A stretch of 52,709 nt of DNA, taken from NCBI GenBank assembly GCA_017428055.1, contig JAFRRN010000039.1, positions 1-52,709 of the forward strand, read 5' to 3'. The notes below the pieces were generated by a model. That model made no database searches and had not been told where the DNA came from. It saw only the letters and a list, made by a program, of their open reading frames with translations. The stretch's first letter is position 1. Every line of letters begins with the position of its first letter. The DNA comes from Prevotella sp. GTDB lineage: Bacteria > Bacteroidota > Bacteroidia > Bacteroidales > Bacteroidaceae. Positions 16,018 through 25,994 of the stretch are shown here, piece by piece. The position numbers were made by a program, and so were the translations under genes.

Positions 16018-17469
16018 ATGAATATGAAAAAGAGAATGATAAATCTGATGGAGAGGAGAGTTGTTGTACTTTCTCTGGTGGCTTTCATGTCTATGATGGC
16101 GATGGCACAAGATGACCCCGTGATCATGAAAATCAACGGAAAGTCCGTCACTCGTTCTGAGTTTGAATACTCATATAATAAGAACAATGCCGAAGGAGTG
16201 ATTGACAAGAAAAGCGTTGAGGAATATGTAGACTTGTTTGTTAATTACAAGCTAAAGGTGGAAGCCGCCAAAGATGCAAAGTATGATACCCTCCAGTCAT
16301 TCAAGGATGAGTTTACCTCATATCGTGACCAGCAGATCCGACCCGCTTTCATTACCGACGAGGATGTAGAGATGGAGGCGCAGAAGATTTATAAGGAGAC
16401 ACAGACGCGCATCGACTCGATGGGTGGCATGGTGAAACCGTCGCATATCCTCCTCTTGGTTGGACAAAAAGCCACGCAAGAGCAGCAGGATGCCGCCAAG
16501 GTACGCATTGATTCTATTTACCAGGCATTGAAGAGCGGAGCCGACTTTGCGGAGATGGCGAAGAAGTATTCTGACGATAAGAACTCTGCCGTCAATGGTG
16601 GCGCACTGCCCTGGTTGACGAAGGGTCAGACCTTACCCGCATTCGAGAAGGCTTTGTTTGCCTTGGAGAAGGGGCAGATGAGCGAGCCTGTGCTTTCTGA
16701 GGCTGGTTATCATATCATCAGGTTGGACGACAAAGGTGGCTTCTTCCCTTACGACTCTGTTCATGCCGACATTCTCCAGTTCATTGAGCAACGCGGCTTG
16801 CGCGAGAGCATTATCGACCGAAAGCTCGATGAACTTGCCAAGGCAGAGGAGGTGAGCAAAGAGCAGATTGTCGATGCCAAGGCAGATGAGATGGCAGCCC
16901 AGGACATGGATTTGAAGTATCTGATACAGGAATACCATGATGGATTGCTCCTTTATGAGATCAGCAACCAGACCGTTTGGGACAAAGCCGCCAAGGACGA
17001 GGCTGGCCTTGCCGCCTATTTCAAGAAGAACAAGAAAAACTACAAATGGGATGCACCCCGTTTCAAGGGCATTGCTTACCATGTGAAGGATGCTGCTGAT
17101 GTGAAAGCCGTGAAGGATGCCGTGAAGAATCTGCCTTTCGACCAATGGGCAGATAAGTTGCGCAAGACTTTCAACAACGACTCTATCCTGCGCATCCGTG
17201 TGGAAAAGGGTATTTTCAAACAGGGCGACAATGCCTTGATAGACAAGGAAATATTCAAGAAAGACACGACGGTGAAAGCCTTAAAGGATTTTCCCATCGA
17301 TGCCGTCTATGGCAAGAAGTTGACCGCGCCGAAGGAATATACTGATGTGCGGGGCTTGGTGTTACAAGATTACCAAGAGCAATTGGAGAAGGAATGGGTG
17401 GCTACACTCCGCCGTAAATACACCGTTGAGGTGGACGAGTCGGTGTTGAAGACCGTGAATAAGCATTAA
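16018..17469 (+). CDS. Periplasmic peptidyl-prolyl isomerase (parvulin type)
   Basis: A 483-residue exported foldase. A signal peptide (ending SMMAMAQ, ~30) precedes an N-terminal helical chaperone region with the SRSEFEYSYNKN-type motif of Bacteroidota PpiC proteins, a parvulin domain (~130-235: SHILLLV, FAEMAKKYSDD, NGGALPWLTKGQ, SEAGYHIIRL) and a C-terminal helical region. It probably assists folding of outer membrane proteins on the way to the Bam complex. The frame is open from a TTG at 16012; ATG at 16018 or 16024 is likelier. It is 11 bp before surA and functions with it. Confidence 0.88.
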   Translation: MNMKKRMINLMERRVVVLSLVAFMSMMAMAQDDPVIMKINGKSVTRSEFEYSYNKNNAEGVIDKKSVEEYVDLFVNYKLKVEAAKDAKYDTLQSFKDEFTSYRDQQIRPAFITDEDVEMEAQKIYKETQTRIDSMGGMVKPSHILLLVGQKATQEQQDAAKVRIDSIYQALKSGADFAEMAKKYSDDKNSAVNGGALPWLTKGQTLPAFEKALFALEKGQMSEPVLSEAGYHIIRLDDKGGFFPYDSVHADILQFIEQRGLRESIIDRKLDELAKAEEVSKEQIVDAKADEMAAQDMDLKYLIQEYHDGLLLYEISNQTVWDKAAKDEAGLAAYFKKNKKNYKWDAPRFKGIAYHVKDAADVKAVKDAVKNLPFDQWADKLRKTFNNDSILRIRVEKGIFKQGDNALIDKEIFKKDTTVKALKDFPIDAVYGKKLTAPKEYTDVRGLVLQDYQEQLEKEWVATLRRKYTVEVDESVLKTVNKH

Positions 17470-17480
17470 AGTGAGAATAC

Positions 17481-18920
17481 ATGGATAAAGTACCCCTTGT
17501 TTACATAGGATTTTTAGGATTATCGCTGTTGGCGGGCATGAATGTGAATGCCAGCCAACAGGCTCTTTTAGATGAAGTAAAAGACTCTACCAAGGTTGTT
17601 GCCGAGGAGAAAGTCATTCCCGAGTCAAGCGTCGTGGATGAAGTGATATGGGTGGTAGGTGATGAGCCTATCCTCAAGTCGGACGTGGAGGCGATGCGTC
17701 TGCAAGCGGAGGCAGAGGGCGTGAAATGGCAAGGCGACCCAGACTGCACCATCCCTGAACAGATGGCAGTGCAGAAATTGTTTCTTCACCAGGCAGCCAT
17801 CGACTCTGTAGAGGTGTCGGAGTCGGAAGTGTCACAAGGCATTGATGACCAGATTAATCGTTGGATTCAGTTGATTGGCTCACAGGAGAAGTTGGAGGAA
17901 TACCGCAAACAAACAGTTCAGCAGATGCGACAGGAGATGCACGACGAGTTTAAGAACAGTCGTTTGATGCAGAAGATGCGTGAAAAACTTGTTGAGGACG
18001 TCACCGTGACCCCTGCCGATGTGCGTTTGTACTTTAAGGACTTATCAGAGGATAGCATCCCCTTCGTTCCCACGGAGGTAGAAGTGGAGATCCTGACACA
18101 AGAGCCGCGAATCCCCATAGAGGAAATAAACCGCGTGAAAGACCAGTTGCGCGAATATACAGACCGTGTGACGAAAGGTGAGACGACCTTCGCCACTTTG
18201 GCACGTATGTATTCCGAGGATCCGGGTTCCGCCCGCCAAGGCGGCGAATTGGGTTATGCTGGGCGTGGCAAGTTTGACCCTGCCTTTGCCTCTGTGGCAT
18301 TTAATTTGACCGACCCCAAGAAGATTTCCAAGATTGTGGAGTCAGAATATGGCTTTCATATCATCCAACTCATAGACAAAAGGGGTGACAAGGTGAATTG
18401 CAGGCATATCCTGCTCAAACCGAGGGCATCCTACGAGGTGGTTGACCAAGCTATTGCTCGACTCGACTCAATCGGTGACGACATTAGGGCTGGGAAGTTC
18501 TCTTTTGAGGATGGAGCAACAGCCATTTCCGACGATAAAGATACGAAAAACAACCGTGGCTTGATGTCAAATTACATTGAAGAGACACGTACACGCACGT
18601 CCAAGTTCCAGATGAAAGACCTTCCAACGGAAGTAGCGCGAGTGGTTGATACAATGAAGGTTGGCGAGGTGTCAAAGGCTTTCAAGATGATAAACAGTAA
18701 GGGTAAGACCACGTGTGCCATCATCCGCCTACGGAGCAGGGTGGATGGTCATAGGGCTACTATCGCAGGGGATTTCCAGGTGATGAAGGATGTAGTATTG
18801 GCTAAGCGTCGTGAGGATGTGTTGCACGAATGGGTGGTGGAGAAAATCAAGCATACCTACGTGCGTATGAATAGCCGATATAAAGATTGTAAATTCGAAT
18901 ATCAAGGTTGGGTGAAATGA
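17481..18920 (+). CDS. surA: SurA-like periplasmic chaperone and isomerase
   Basis: A 479-residue exported protein with the SurA layout: signal peptide (~1-25), SurA N-terminal chaperone domain (~50-190, starting DEVIWVVGDEPILKSDVE), parvulin domain 1 (~205-305: ATLARMYSEDPGSARQGGELGY, EYGFHIIQLIDK) and a more divergent parvulin domain 2 (~308-420: CRHILLKPR, FEDGATAISDDKDTKNNRGL). In proteobacteria SurA escorts outer membrane beta-barrels to BamA. It is 11 bp after another parvulin and its stop overlaps the start of the OstA-like gene (ATGA), so these are translated together. Confidence 0.9.
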   Translation: MDKVPLVYIGFLGLSLLAGMNVNASQQALLDEVKDSTKVVAEEKVIPESSVVDEVIWVVGDEPILKSDVEAMRLQAEAEGVKWQGDPDCTIPEQMAVQKLFLHQAAIDSVEVSESEVSQGIDDQINRWIQLIGSQEKLEEYRKQTVQQMRQEMHDEFKNSRLMQKMREKLVEDVTVTPADVRLYFKDLSEDSIPFVPTEVEVEILTQEPRIPIEEINRVKDQLREYTDRVTKGETTFATLARMYSEDPGSARQGGELGYAGRGKFDPAFASVAFNLTDPKKISKIVESEYGFHIIQLIDKRGDKVNCRHILLKPRASYEVVDQAIARLDSIGDDIRAGKFSFEDGATAISDDKDTKNNRGLMSNYIEETRTRTSKFQMKDLPTEVARVVDTMKVGEVSKAFKMINSKGKTTCAIIRLRSRVDGHRATIAGDFQVMKDVVLAKRREDVLHEWVVEKIKHTYVRMNSRYKDCKFEYQGWVK

Positions 18921-20596
18921 TGGGCGACACAAGGAGGCGGCGACGGCTCTTCTCATATCGGTTGTTGCTCATGTCTGTCTTGTTGCTGGGGATGGGAACA
19001 GCTCTGTCTTGGGCGGCATCCCGGAAGAAGGGTAAGCAAGACAACAGGGTGTATCTCATCCATGCGGATGAGTTGCGATATGATGTGAATGCAGGTTATC
19101 CTCCTGCCCAGATTGTGAAAGGTCGTGTGTCTTTTCGTCATCAAGGTGCTACGCTAACTTGCGATAGTGCCTATTTTTATCAAGAACAGAACTCTGTCAA
19201 GGCTTTCGGGCATGTGCATTATCGGCAGGGCGACACCTTGTCGCTTGATTGCGACCATGGCGACTATGACGGTCAGGAGCAGATGATGCGGGCGAGGAAA
19301 GACGTAGTGCTAAAACACCGCAGACAAACACTTTATACCGATAGCCTTGATTACGACCGACTGTATAGCAATGCCTATTTCTTCGAAGGTGGGCGATTGG
19401 TGGATGGCAACGACAGGCTTAGCTCTGATTGGGGGGAATATAATACGGAGACGCGCGAGGCGGTCTTTTATTATAACGTACGACTTACAAACGGGAAACG
19501 TTTGATAACGACCGACACGTTGTATTATGACACCAAGATTTCCACTGCCCACGTGAAGGGACCTTCGCACGTCACCCAAGGGAAAAGTGCCATTGACACC
19601 GAAGATGGATATTTCGACACACGTACCGACCAAGCGCAGATGTTTGGGCGGTCAACGGTGGTGGATGGCATGAAGACTATCACGGGCGATAGCCTATACT
19701 ACGATGACCAGACAGGTCAAAGCGAAGGGATTGGAAATGTTGTTTACATTGACAAGCTCAACAAGAATGAATTGCATTGTGGGTGCCTCCGATATAATGA
19801 GAAAACGGGATATGGCTTCGCCACTGTTGATGCCCTCATCAAAGACTATTCGCAGAAGGATACCTTATATGCCCATGGTGATAGCATAAAAATCTTTACG
19901 TTCAACATAGGAACAGACTCTGTTTATCGTAAGGTGCATCTTTATGATAAGGTTCGTGCATATCGGGTGGATGTGCAGGCTGTATGTGACTCTTTGGTTT
20001 TCAATTCACAAGATTCGTGTATGACGATGTATAAGGATCCCATCGTGTGGAATATGGATAGGCAGCTACTGGGGGAGGAAATCCGCATGTACATGAACGA
20101 CTCCACCGTTAGGGAAACACGTGTCATAGGGCAGGCTCTCTCTGTGGAGCAAGTGGATGAATATGACCACTTTAACCAAATCTCCTCGAAGGAAATGGAT
20201 GCTTATTTCGAGCATGGGGTCATCCGTCGTGCCGTGAGTTTCGGCAATGTTTGTGCGGTGTATTATCCAATTGATGAGCAAGACAGTTCTATCGTGTTGA
20301 TGAACTATACTGAGACAGACACGTTGAAGATGTTTTTCTCCCCAGAAAGAAAGCTGGAGAAAATATGGATGCCGGCAGCTACCAATACGGCTTATCCCTT
20401 AACACAAATCCCTCCCTCACGATTGAAATTACCACAGTTTGCATGGTTTGAGTATATCCGCCCGCATGACAAGGATGACATCTTTGAATGGAGAGGAAAG
20501 AGCGAAGAGATGAAACTCAAAGTGGTGGAACGGAAATCTCCACCCAAACAAACGATTGGTGGTAATACTGATGCCAGAAGAATGAGTGAACGATAA
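18917..20596 (+). CDS. OstA/LptA-like periplasmic protein
   Basis: A 559-residue exported protein of the OstA-like type (OstA_2), related to the LptA/LptD-N jellyroll that carries lipopolysaccharide between membranes. Signal peptide ~1-32 (RLLLMSVLLLGMGTALSWA). The remainder is built of repeated beta strands with the DSLYYD / TLYYDTKIS signature (ADELRYDVNAG, DSLDYDRLYSNAYFFEGG, DTLYYD, DSLYYDDQTGQSEGIGNV). The ATG at 18917 overlaps the surA stop by 4 bp. Its place behind two foldases argues for envelope biogenesis, possibly LPS transport, but no LptD barrel is attached. Confidence 0.8.
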   Translation: MMGDTRRRRRLFSYRLLLMSVLLLGMGTALSWAASRKKGKQDNRVYLIHADELRYDVNAGYPPAQIVKGRVSFRHQGATLTCDSAYFYQEQNSVKAFGHVHYRQGDTLSLDCDHGDYDGQEQMMRARKDVVLKHRRQTLYTDSLDYDRLYSNAYFFEGGRLVDGNDRLSSDWGEYNTETREAVFYYNVRLTNGKRLITTDTLYYDTKISTAHVKGPSHVTQGKSAIDTEDGYFDTRTDQAQMFGRSTVVDGMKTITGDSLYYDDQTGQSEGIGNVVYIDKLNKNELHCGCLRYNEKTGYGFATVDALIKDYSQKDTLYAHGDSIKIFTFNIGTDSVYRKVHLYDKVRAYRVDVQAVCDSLVFNSQDSCMTMYKDPIVWNMDRQLLGEEIRMYMNDSTVRETRVIGQALSVEQVDEYDHFNQISSKEMDAYFEHGVIRRAVSFGNVCAVYYPIDEQDSSIVLMNYTETDTLKMFFSPERKLEKIWMPAATNTAYPLTQIPPSRLKLPQFAWFEYIRPHDKDDIFEWRGKSEEMKLKVVERKSPPKQTIGGNTDARRMSER

Positions 20597-20607
20597 AATG
20601 ACAAGTC

Positions 20608-22419
20608 ATGAGTGATGTTATACAATTATTGCCAGATTCAGTCGCAAACCAAATTGCAGCGGGAGAGGTCATCCAACGGCCAGCCAGCGTCATCAAGGAG
20701 TTAGTGGAGAATGCCGTGGATGCTGGTGCCAAAAGTATTAACGTGTTGGTGGTGGATGCTGGTCGAACATCGATTCAGGTGATAGATGACGGTTGTGGGA
20801 TGTCGGAAACCGATGCACGGTTGGCATTCGAGCGTCATGCCACTTCCAAGATACGTCAGGCAGACGACCTCTTTGCCTTGACAACAATGGGATTCCGTGG
20901 TGAAGCGCTCGCGTCTATTGCGGCTGTAGCGCAAGTGGAACTGACGACACGTCGGGAAAGTGACGAGGTGGGTACCCGATTGTCAATATCGGGGTCGCGA
21001 TTCATGGGGCAGGAGGTGTGTGCTTGTCCTGTTGGCAGTAATTTTAAGGTGGAAAACCTATTCTTCAATGTACCTGCCAGAAGGAAGTTCCTGAAGTCTA
21101 ATTCTACAGAACTCAATAACATCTTGACCGCTTTTGAGCGGATAGTCCTTGTTTATCCCCATATTTCCTTTACTTTCCATAGCAATGGTGTGGAATTGTT
21201 CAATCTCAAGCCGGGCAATGCCAAGCAACGTATCGTGGATGTGTTTGGCAAAAAGATGAGCCAGGAACTATTGCCTGTTGGTGTGGAAACCACGATGTGC
21301 AAACTTTTCGGATTTGTGGGGAAACCAGAGTCTGCCAAGAAAAAGAATCCCCGACAGTTCTTCTTCGTCAATGGGCGATATATGAAACACCCCTATTTTA
21401 ACAAGGCTGTGATGACTGCTTACGATAGGTTGGTCATGGCGGGCGATCAAGTTCCATACTTTTTGTATTTTGAAGTTAATCCCGAGGATATTGATGTCAA
21501 CATACACCCTGTCAAGACGGAAATCAAATTTGAGAACGAACAAGCCATCTGGCAAATCCTCGCAGCAGCCGTGAAAGAGGCGATAGGGTTGTTTAATAAT
21601 GTTCCGCAGATAGAGTTTGACGTGCAAGGACGGCCAGACATCCCTCTTTTTGACCCCCAAACCGATAAAGGCTTGCCACAAGTGAACATCAATCCGCAAT
21701 ACAATCCCTTCAAACAAACAAAGCCACGCCCGCAGACGAATGCCATTTCAGACTGGGCGGAATTGTACGATGGGCTGAAGCCTCCCTCAAGCAATGAAAC
21801 GGATTTGTTTGGGCAAGACCAAGAAAGTCGCTCCGAGGAAAAGATAGGAATGGAGAGGTCGCCTGTACATTATCAATATAAAGGACGGTACATCATGACC
21901 GCAGTTAAGTCTGGGCTTATGATAATTGACCAGCATCGCGCGCACGTGCGTATATTATATGATAGGTATATGGAACGACTTGCCAACAGACAAGGCAATC
22001 CACAGAAAGTCTTGTTCCCTGAGACATTTCAATTGTCTGCTTCTGAACAGGTGATTTTGCGACAGATATGGGATGAATTATCTTATGTGGGATTTGACTT
22101 GTCTGACTTGGGTGGTGGTAATTTTGTTGTTAATGCTGTGCCAAGCGATGTCTTCGGAGCGAATGTCGTGGTCTTGATGCACGACTTGTTGAATGAGACC
22201 ATCGACGTGGGAACGTCTGTCAGTGATGGTATGCGACGAAAAGTTGCCTTGGAATTGGCTCGTCACTCTGCCATACCCGAGGGACAAGTGCTGAATAATG
22301 ATGAAATGGAGAATATCGTTAATGACCTTTTTGCTTGCTCCAATACCAATTTTACACCGAATGGAAAGGCTATCCTTTGCATTTTAAAACAACAGGAAAT
22401 AGAGCGTTTGTTGGGTTGA
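20608..22419 (+). CDS. mutL: DNA mismatch repair protein MutL
   Basis: A 603-residue GHKL-ATPase that links MutS to downstream repair steps. N-terminal motifs: [12 protein letters not shown] (motif I), DDGCGM (II), ATSKI and [10 protein letters not shown] (III). The transducer domain has [12 protein letters not shown]. In the C-terminal dimerisation domain the endonuclease motif DQHAxxExxxxE reads [12 protein letters not shown] from Asp441: the first Glu is Val447 and the second is Asp452. The final CPHGRP-type motif reads TPNGKA. By family rules the nicking site therefore looks lost, although the protein is full length. It follows the OstA-like gene by 11 bp. Confidence 0.96.
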   Translation: MSDVIQLLPDSVANQIAAGEVIQRPASVIKELVENAVDAGAKSINVLVVDAGRTSIQVIDDGCGMSETDARLAFERHATSKIRQADDLFALTTMGFRGEALASIAAVAQVELTTRRESDEVGTRLSISGSRFMGQEVCACPVGSNFKVENLFFNVPARRKFLKSNSTELNNILTAFERIVLVYPHISFTFHSNGVELFNLKPGNAKQRIVDVFGKKMSQELLPVGVETTMCKLFGFVGKPESAKKKNPRQFFFVNGRYMKHPYFNKAVMTAYDRLVMAGDQVPYFLYFEVNPEDIDVNIHPVKTEIKFENEQAIWQILAAAVKEAIGLFNNVPQIEFDVQGRPDIPLFDPQTDKGLPQVNINPQYNPFKQTKPRPQTNAISDWAELYDGLKPPSSNETDLFGQDQESRSEEKIGMERSPVHYQYKGRYIMTAVKSGLMIIDQHRAHVRILYDRYMERLANRQGNPQKVLFPETFQLSASEQVILRQIWDELSYVGFDLSDLGGGNFVVNAVPSDVFGANVVVLMHDLLNETIDVGTSVSDGMRRKVALELARHSAIPEGQVLNNDEMENIVNDLFACSNTNFTPNGKAILCILKQQEIERLLG

Positions 22420-22517
22420 ATGGTGCAAAAAAGTGTGGAAAAGTTCTCTTTATACCCTTTTTTTTATCAAAAAAGTGTTTTTTTTCGTAAAAAATGATGA
22501 GTTATAAAAATAATTAC

Positions 22518-22525
22518 TAATTTTG
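22518..22525 (+). promoter_or_regulatory. -7 promoter element of the OmpA-like porin gene
   Basis: TAATTTTG at 22518-22525 fits TAnnTTTG. A second ATTTTG at 22532-22537 follows. The leader is ~70 nt and AT-rich. No clear -33 TTTG is seen. The gap after mutL has only poly-T tracts. Confidence 0.6.
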
Positions 22526-22598
22526 TACTCGATTTTGTACGATTACGTGCAATTATGTGTATAACATTATTAATATAAAACATAGTATTTTGTAAGTT

Positions 22599-23768
22599 AT
22601 GAAAAAATTATTAATTGTTTTGGCTTTTGCCAGCGTCTCAATGGCCTCTATGGCACAAGACGATCCTACGCTCAAGTACAGCGTAGCAACTAATTCTTTC
22701 TGGAGCAACTGGTTTATCCAGGTAGGCTACAATTACAATGTGTTCTATTCAAATCAAGAGCACGCAGCAGCTTTTGATAATGATAAGAGTCCATTTAAAT
22801 CTTTCCGCGCCAGCCATGGTGCCGCTGTTGCCATCGGTAAGTGGTTTACTCCAAGTCTCGGTCTTCGTACCAAATTCCAGGGGGTTTGGGGAAAAACTGT
22901 ACTCGGTGCCACCAGAGATAAAGAAAATAATTCTTACAAGAACAAGTACTGGACTTTGAATGAGCAGATTCTTTTCAATGTAAGCAACATGCTCTGTGGT
23001 TACAACCCCAACCGTGTGTGGAGCTTCATCCCCTTCATCGGTGGTGGTCTGACTCGTAACATGACCCATGATGTTTATGCGATGCAGTTGAGTGCAGGTT
23101 TGTTGAACCAATTCCGTTTGAGCAATCGCGTTGCTTTGAACATTGAGCTTGGTTACAACCGCCAAGAGTCTGATGCTGATGGTGTTTGGCAGTACAGAAC
23201 AGAGCGTGGATGGGGCAACAAGGACAACTATCTCTATGCTGAGGCTGGTTTGACTTTCAATCTTGGAAAGACCGCTTCTTGGGAGAAAACTCCAGATGTG
23301 GATGCTATCAAGGCTCTCTCACAGGCTCAAATCGATGCCCTCAATGCTCAGTTGAACGATGCTAACTCTGAGAATGCACGTCTGAAGAACCTCCTCGCCA
23401 GCCAGAAGGCTGCCGAGACTCCAAAGACAGTTAAGGAGTTCGTTGCCGTTCCTGTTACTGTTTACTTCCACTTGAATAAGACCAATAGCGGTCCTTCTTA
23501 CGCTGCTGACCTCATCGACGTGAAGAACCTCGTTGATGTTGCTAAGGAGAAGAATGCTGGCTTGCTCGTTACAGGTTATGCTGATAGCGCAACAGGTAAG
23601 GCTGACCACAACCAGTGGTTGTCAGAGAAACGTGCAGAGCAGGTTGCTAACGAAATCGTTAAGATGGGTATGAGCCGCGATAAGATTCAGACAGCTGCCA
23701 AGGGTGGTGTTGCTATCCTTTCGCCCATCAACCTCGACCGTCGTGCTACTGTTGAACTCAAGAAGTAA
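22599..23768 (+). CDS. OmpA-family outer membrane protein
   Basis: A 389-residue protein with a signal peptide (ending SMASMAQ, ~20), an N-terminal beta-barrel (~25-230, aromatic strands such as WFIQVGYNYNVFYSN and NIELGYNRQES), a short helical linker (ALSQAQIDALNAQLNDANSE, ~245-265) and a C-terminal OmpA peptidoglycan-binding domain (~285-389: VYFHLNKTNSG, GYADSATGKADHNQWLSEKR, NLDRRATVEL). It would anchor the outer membrane to the cell wall. Codon choice (many GGT, GCT, CGT) differs from its neighbours and suggests high expression. A strong terminator follows. Confidence 0.93.
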   Translation: MKKLLIVLAFASVSMASMAQDDPTLKYSVATNSFWSNWFIQVGYNYNVFYSNQEHAAAFDNDKSPFKSFRASHGAAVAIGKWFTPSLGLRTKFQGVWGKTVLGATRDKENNSYKNKYWTLNEQILFNVSNMLCGYNPNRVWSFIPFIGGGLTRNMTHDVYAMQLSAGLLNQFRLSNRVALNIELGYNRQESDADGVWQYRTERGWGNKDNYLYAEAGLTFNLGKTASWEKTPDVDAIKALSQAQIDALNAQLNDANSENARLKNLLASQKAAETPKTVKEFVAVPVTVYFHLNKTNSGPSYAADLIDVKNLVDVAKEKNAGLLVTGYADSATGKADHNQWLSEKRAEQVANEIVKMGMSRDKIQTAAKGGVAILSPINLDRRATVELKK

Positions 23769-23787
23769 TTTTTATTCATGATAAAAC

Positions 23788-23827
23788 AAGAGGTATTCCT
23801 GAAATCATAGGGAATACCTCTTTTATT
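23788..23827 (+). terminator. Terminator of the OmpA-like gene
   Basis: AAGAGGTATTCC (23788-23799) and GGAATACCTCTT (23811-23822) form a perfect 12-bp stem with an 11-nt loop, followed by TTATTT. Confidence 0.9.
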
Positions 23828-23849
23828 TAGTTACTAATAACCTTTTGAC

Positions 23850-24569
23850 ATGACCACGAAAAGAATCTTTTTATTGTCTTTGTTGGCTTTTTGCCTGTTT
23901 GGTGTTAGCCGCATGGATGTTTTTGCCAATGAGGATGAGGAAAAAACACAACGATCTTCGTTGCCTAATGATAACCAAATGGTTGTTGCCGAACCTGTAG
24001 ACTTGGGTTTGAGTGTGTTATGGGCAAGTTGGAATGTTGGTGCGAATACACCCGAGGGTGATGGCAATTATTACGCTTGGGGAGAAATTGAGCCGAAGAA
24101 TTATTACGATTGGAACAACTATTCTCTATGCAAAGGCAAGGTGAATACCTGTGAGGACTTGGATGAGATAAGCGGTACGCAGTATGATGTCGCCCATGTC
24201 AAGTGGGGGGGCAAGTGGCGTATGCCCACTCGTGCAGAGGTGAAAGAGCTGTGTAACCGTTGTAATACCACATGGACTGTCAAGAATGGCAGGCTTGGCG
24301 TAAAACTTTGGCGCAAAATCAAAGGTAAAGTGGTAAGCATTTTCCTCCCTGCCTCTGGTTTTTATATTAAAGGTGAACTTCGTGATTTAGGAAATGGCAA
24401 GGGACCACTCAAGTTTGGTGCTTATTGGTCAGGTACACAGCGCAACCTCCGTGGCGGGTATGCCTTCGCTTTGGAATTTAAGGCACGATTGGAGTATCCA
24501 GAACGGGCTGGTTGGAATGATAAAAGTCGTTATGAGGGTCTGCCCATTCGCCCTGTTATGGATAGGTAA
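23850..24569 (+). CDS. Secreted FISUMP-like domain protein
   Basis: A 239-residue exported protein. Signal peptide ~1-26 (FLLSLLAFCLFGVSRMDVFA), acidic linker, then one domain (~48-239) starting VDLGLSVLWASWNVGANTPE, with YYAWGE, WGGKWRMPTRAEVKELC, FLPASGF, AYWSGTQ and a C-terminal GLPIRPVMD. This is the Fibrobacter major paralogous domain type, common on Bacteroidota surface proteins and related to C-type-lectin-like folds. The role is unknown. It is flanked by terminators on both sides and so monocistronic. Confidence 0.78.
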   Translation: MTTKRIFLLSLLAFCLFGVSRMDVFANEDEEKTQRSSLPNDNQMVVAEPVDLGLSVLWASWNVGANTPEGDGNYYAWGEIEPKNYYDWNNYSLCKGKVNTCEDLDEISGTQYDVAHVKWGGKWRMPTRAEVKELCNRCNTTWTVKNGRLGVKLWRKIKGKVVSIFLPASGFYIKGELRDLGNGKGPLKFGAYWSGTQRNLRGGYAFALEFKARLEYPERAGWNDKSRYEGLPIRPVMDR

Positions 24570-24574
24570 TAATT

Positions 24575-24606
24575 AGTGACTTATGGCAATAAGTCACTTT
24601 TTTAAT
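24575..24606 (+). terminator. Terminator of the FISUMP-like gene
   Basis: AGTGACTTAT (24575-24584), loop GGCA, ATAAGTCACT (24589-24598), then a T-run to about 24603. Perfect 10-bp stem. Confidence 0.93.
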
Positions 24607-24614
24607 GCTACTGC

Positions 24615-24644
24615 TTTGATTTACAATTATTTTTCGTATTTTTG
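24615..24644 (+). promoter_or_regulatory. Promoter of paaK
   Basis: TTTG at 24615-24618, 18 bp, TATTTTTG at 24637-24644. Predicted leader ~28 nt. Confidence 0.75.
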
Positions 24645-24675
24645 TCCCAAGGATTTACTTTTAAATACCTAACAA

Positions 24676-25974
24676 ATGATTTGGAACGAAACAATGGAGT
24701 GTATGGACCGCGAACATTTGCGTGAGGTCCAAAGTATCAGACTGAAAAAGATGGTTGATTATGTGTACCATAACTCACCTTTCTATCGTAAAAAACTTCA
24801 GGAGATGGATGTTACGCCAGATGACATCCACGACATTGACGACATCGTCAAATTGCCCTTCACCAATAAGTTAGACCTCCGTGATAACTATCCGTTTGGC
24901 TTGGCGGCAGTTCCCATGAGCCAAATCGTGCGAATACATGCGTCATCAGGCACCACAGGGAAGCCTGTTGTTGCCCTGTACACCCGCAAGGACCTTGCCA
25001 CATGGTCAGAGGCCATCTCACGTGCCTTCATCGCTTATGGCGCATCTGAGAAAGACATCTTCCAAGTGTCATACGGCTATGGATTATTTACTGGTGGCCT
25101 TGGCGCTCACGATGGTGCCACCAATATTGGTGCAAGTGTCATTCCCATGTCATCGGGGAACACCAACAAGCAAATCACCTTGATGCACGACTTTGGTGCC
25201 ACAGCCCTTTGCTGCACGCCCTCGTATGCCATGTATTTAGGAGAGGCGATGAAAGAGTCCTCTTATCCTAAAGATGAATTCAAGTTGCGTATAGGTGCCT
25301 TTGGGGCAGAGCCTTGGACGGAGAACATGCGGAAGAAACTTGAGGAAAGCCTGGGCATTAAGGCCTATGATATTTATGGCTTGAGTGAAATTGCTGGCCC
25401 TGGTGTTGGATATGAGTGTGAATGCCAAAAAGGTACTCACCTCAACGAAGACTATTACTATCCAGAGATAGTTGACCCGGAGACAGGGGAACAGTTGCCC
25501 GAAGGTACTCTTGGTGAACTTTGCTTCACCCATCTCACCAAGGAGGGTATGCCCCTCTTGCGTTACCGTACTCATGATCTCACCGCCTTGCACTATGAGA
25601 AATGCGAATGCGGCAGGACTTTTGTACGTATGGACCGTATACTTGGACGTTGCGATGACATGCTCATCCTTCGTGGAGTCAATGTGTTCCCGACGCAGAT
25701 TGAGGCCGTCATTCTCAGCCTGAAGGAATTTGAGCCGCATTACCTCCTCACCGTTGATCGCATCAATAATACCGACACCGCCGAGTTGAAGGTGGAGGTG
25801 AAAGAAGAATACTTCTGTGACGAGATGGCACAGATGGTCAGGCTACAGAAAAAGCTTGAGAACGAGTTGCGTAGTGTTATAGGCATCGGTTTCAAGGTGT
25901 TGCTTGTCGAGCCGAAGAGCATTGAGCGCAGTACGGGTAAGGCCAAGCGCGTAATAGACAATCGAGTATTATAA
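24676..25974 (+). CDS. paaK: Phenylacetate-CoA ligase family enzyme
   Basis: A 432-residue adenylate-forming enzyme that activates an aryl acid, in the family phenylacetate, with ATP and coenzyme A. Motifs: SSGTTGKPVV (P-loop-like, ~95), YDIYGLSEIAGPGVGYEC (~235), YRTHDLT (~300) and the C-terminal AMP-binding domain ILRGVNVFPTQIE (~335) with the catalytic-lysine region GKAKRVIDNR at the end. Size is typical of PaaK. An ACT-domain gene follows after 20 bp. In gut Bacteroidota this pair often accompanies indolepyruvate ferredoxin oxidoreductase genes, but these are not in the window, so the true substrate is open. Confidence 0.92.
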   Translation: MIWNETMECMDREHLREVQSIRLKKMVDYVYHNSPFYRKKLQEMDVTPDDIHDIDDIVKLPFTNKLDLRDNYPFGLAAVPMSQIVRIHASSGTTGKPVVALYTRKDLATWSEAISRAFIAYGASEKDIFQVSYGYGLFTGGLGAHDGATNIGASVIPMSSGNTNKQITLMHDFGATALCCTPSYAMYLGEAMKESSYPKDEFKLRIGAFGAEPWTENMRKKLEESLGIKAYDIYGLSEIAGPGVGYECECQKGTHLNEDYYYPEIVDPETGEQLPEGTLGELCFTHLTKEGMPLLRYRTHDLTALHYEKCECGRTFVRMDRILGRCDDMLILRGVNVFPTQIEAVILSLKEFEPHYLLTVDRINNTDTAELKVEVKEEYFCDEMAQMVRLQKKLENELRSVIGIGFKVLLVEPKSIERSTGKAKRVIDNRVL

Positions 25975-25994
25975 CCATAAACAATTTATCATAT

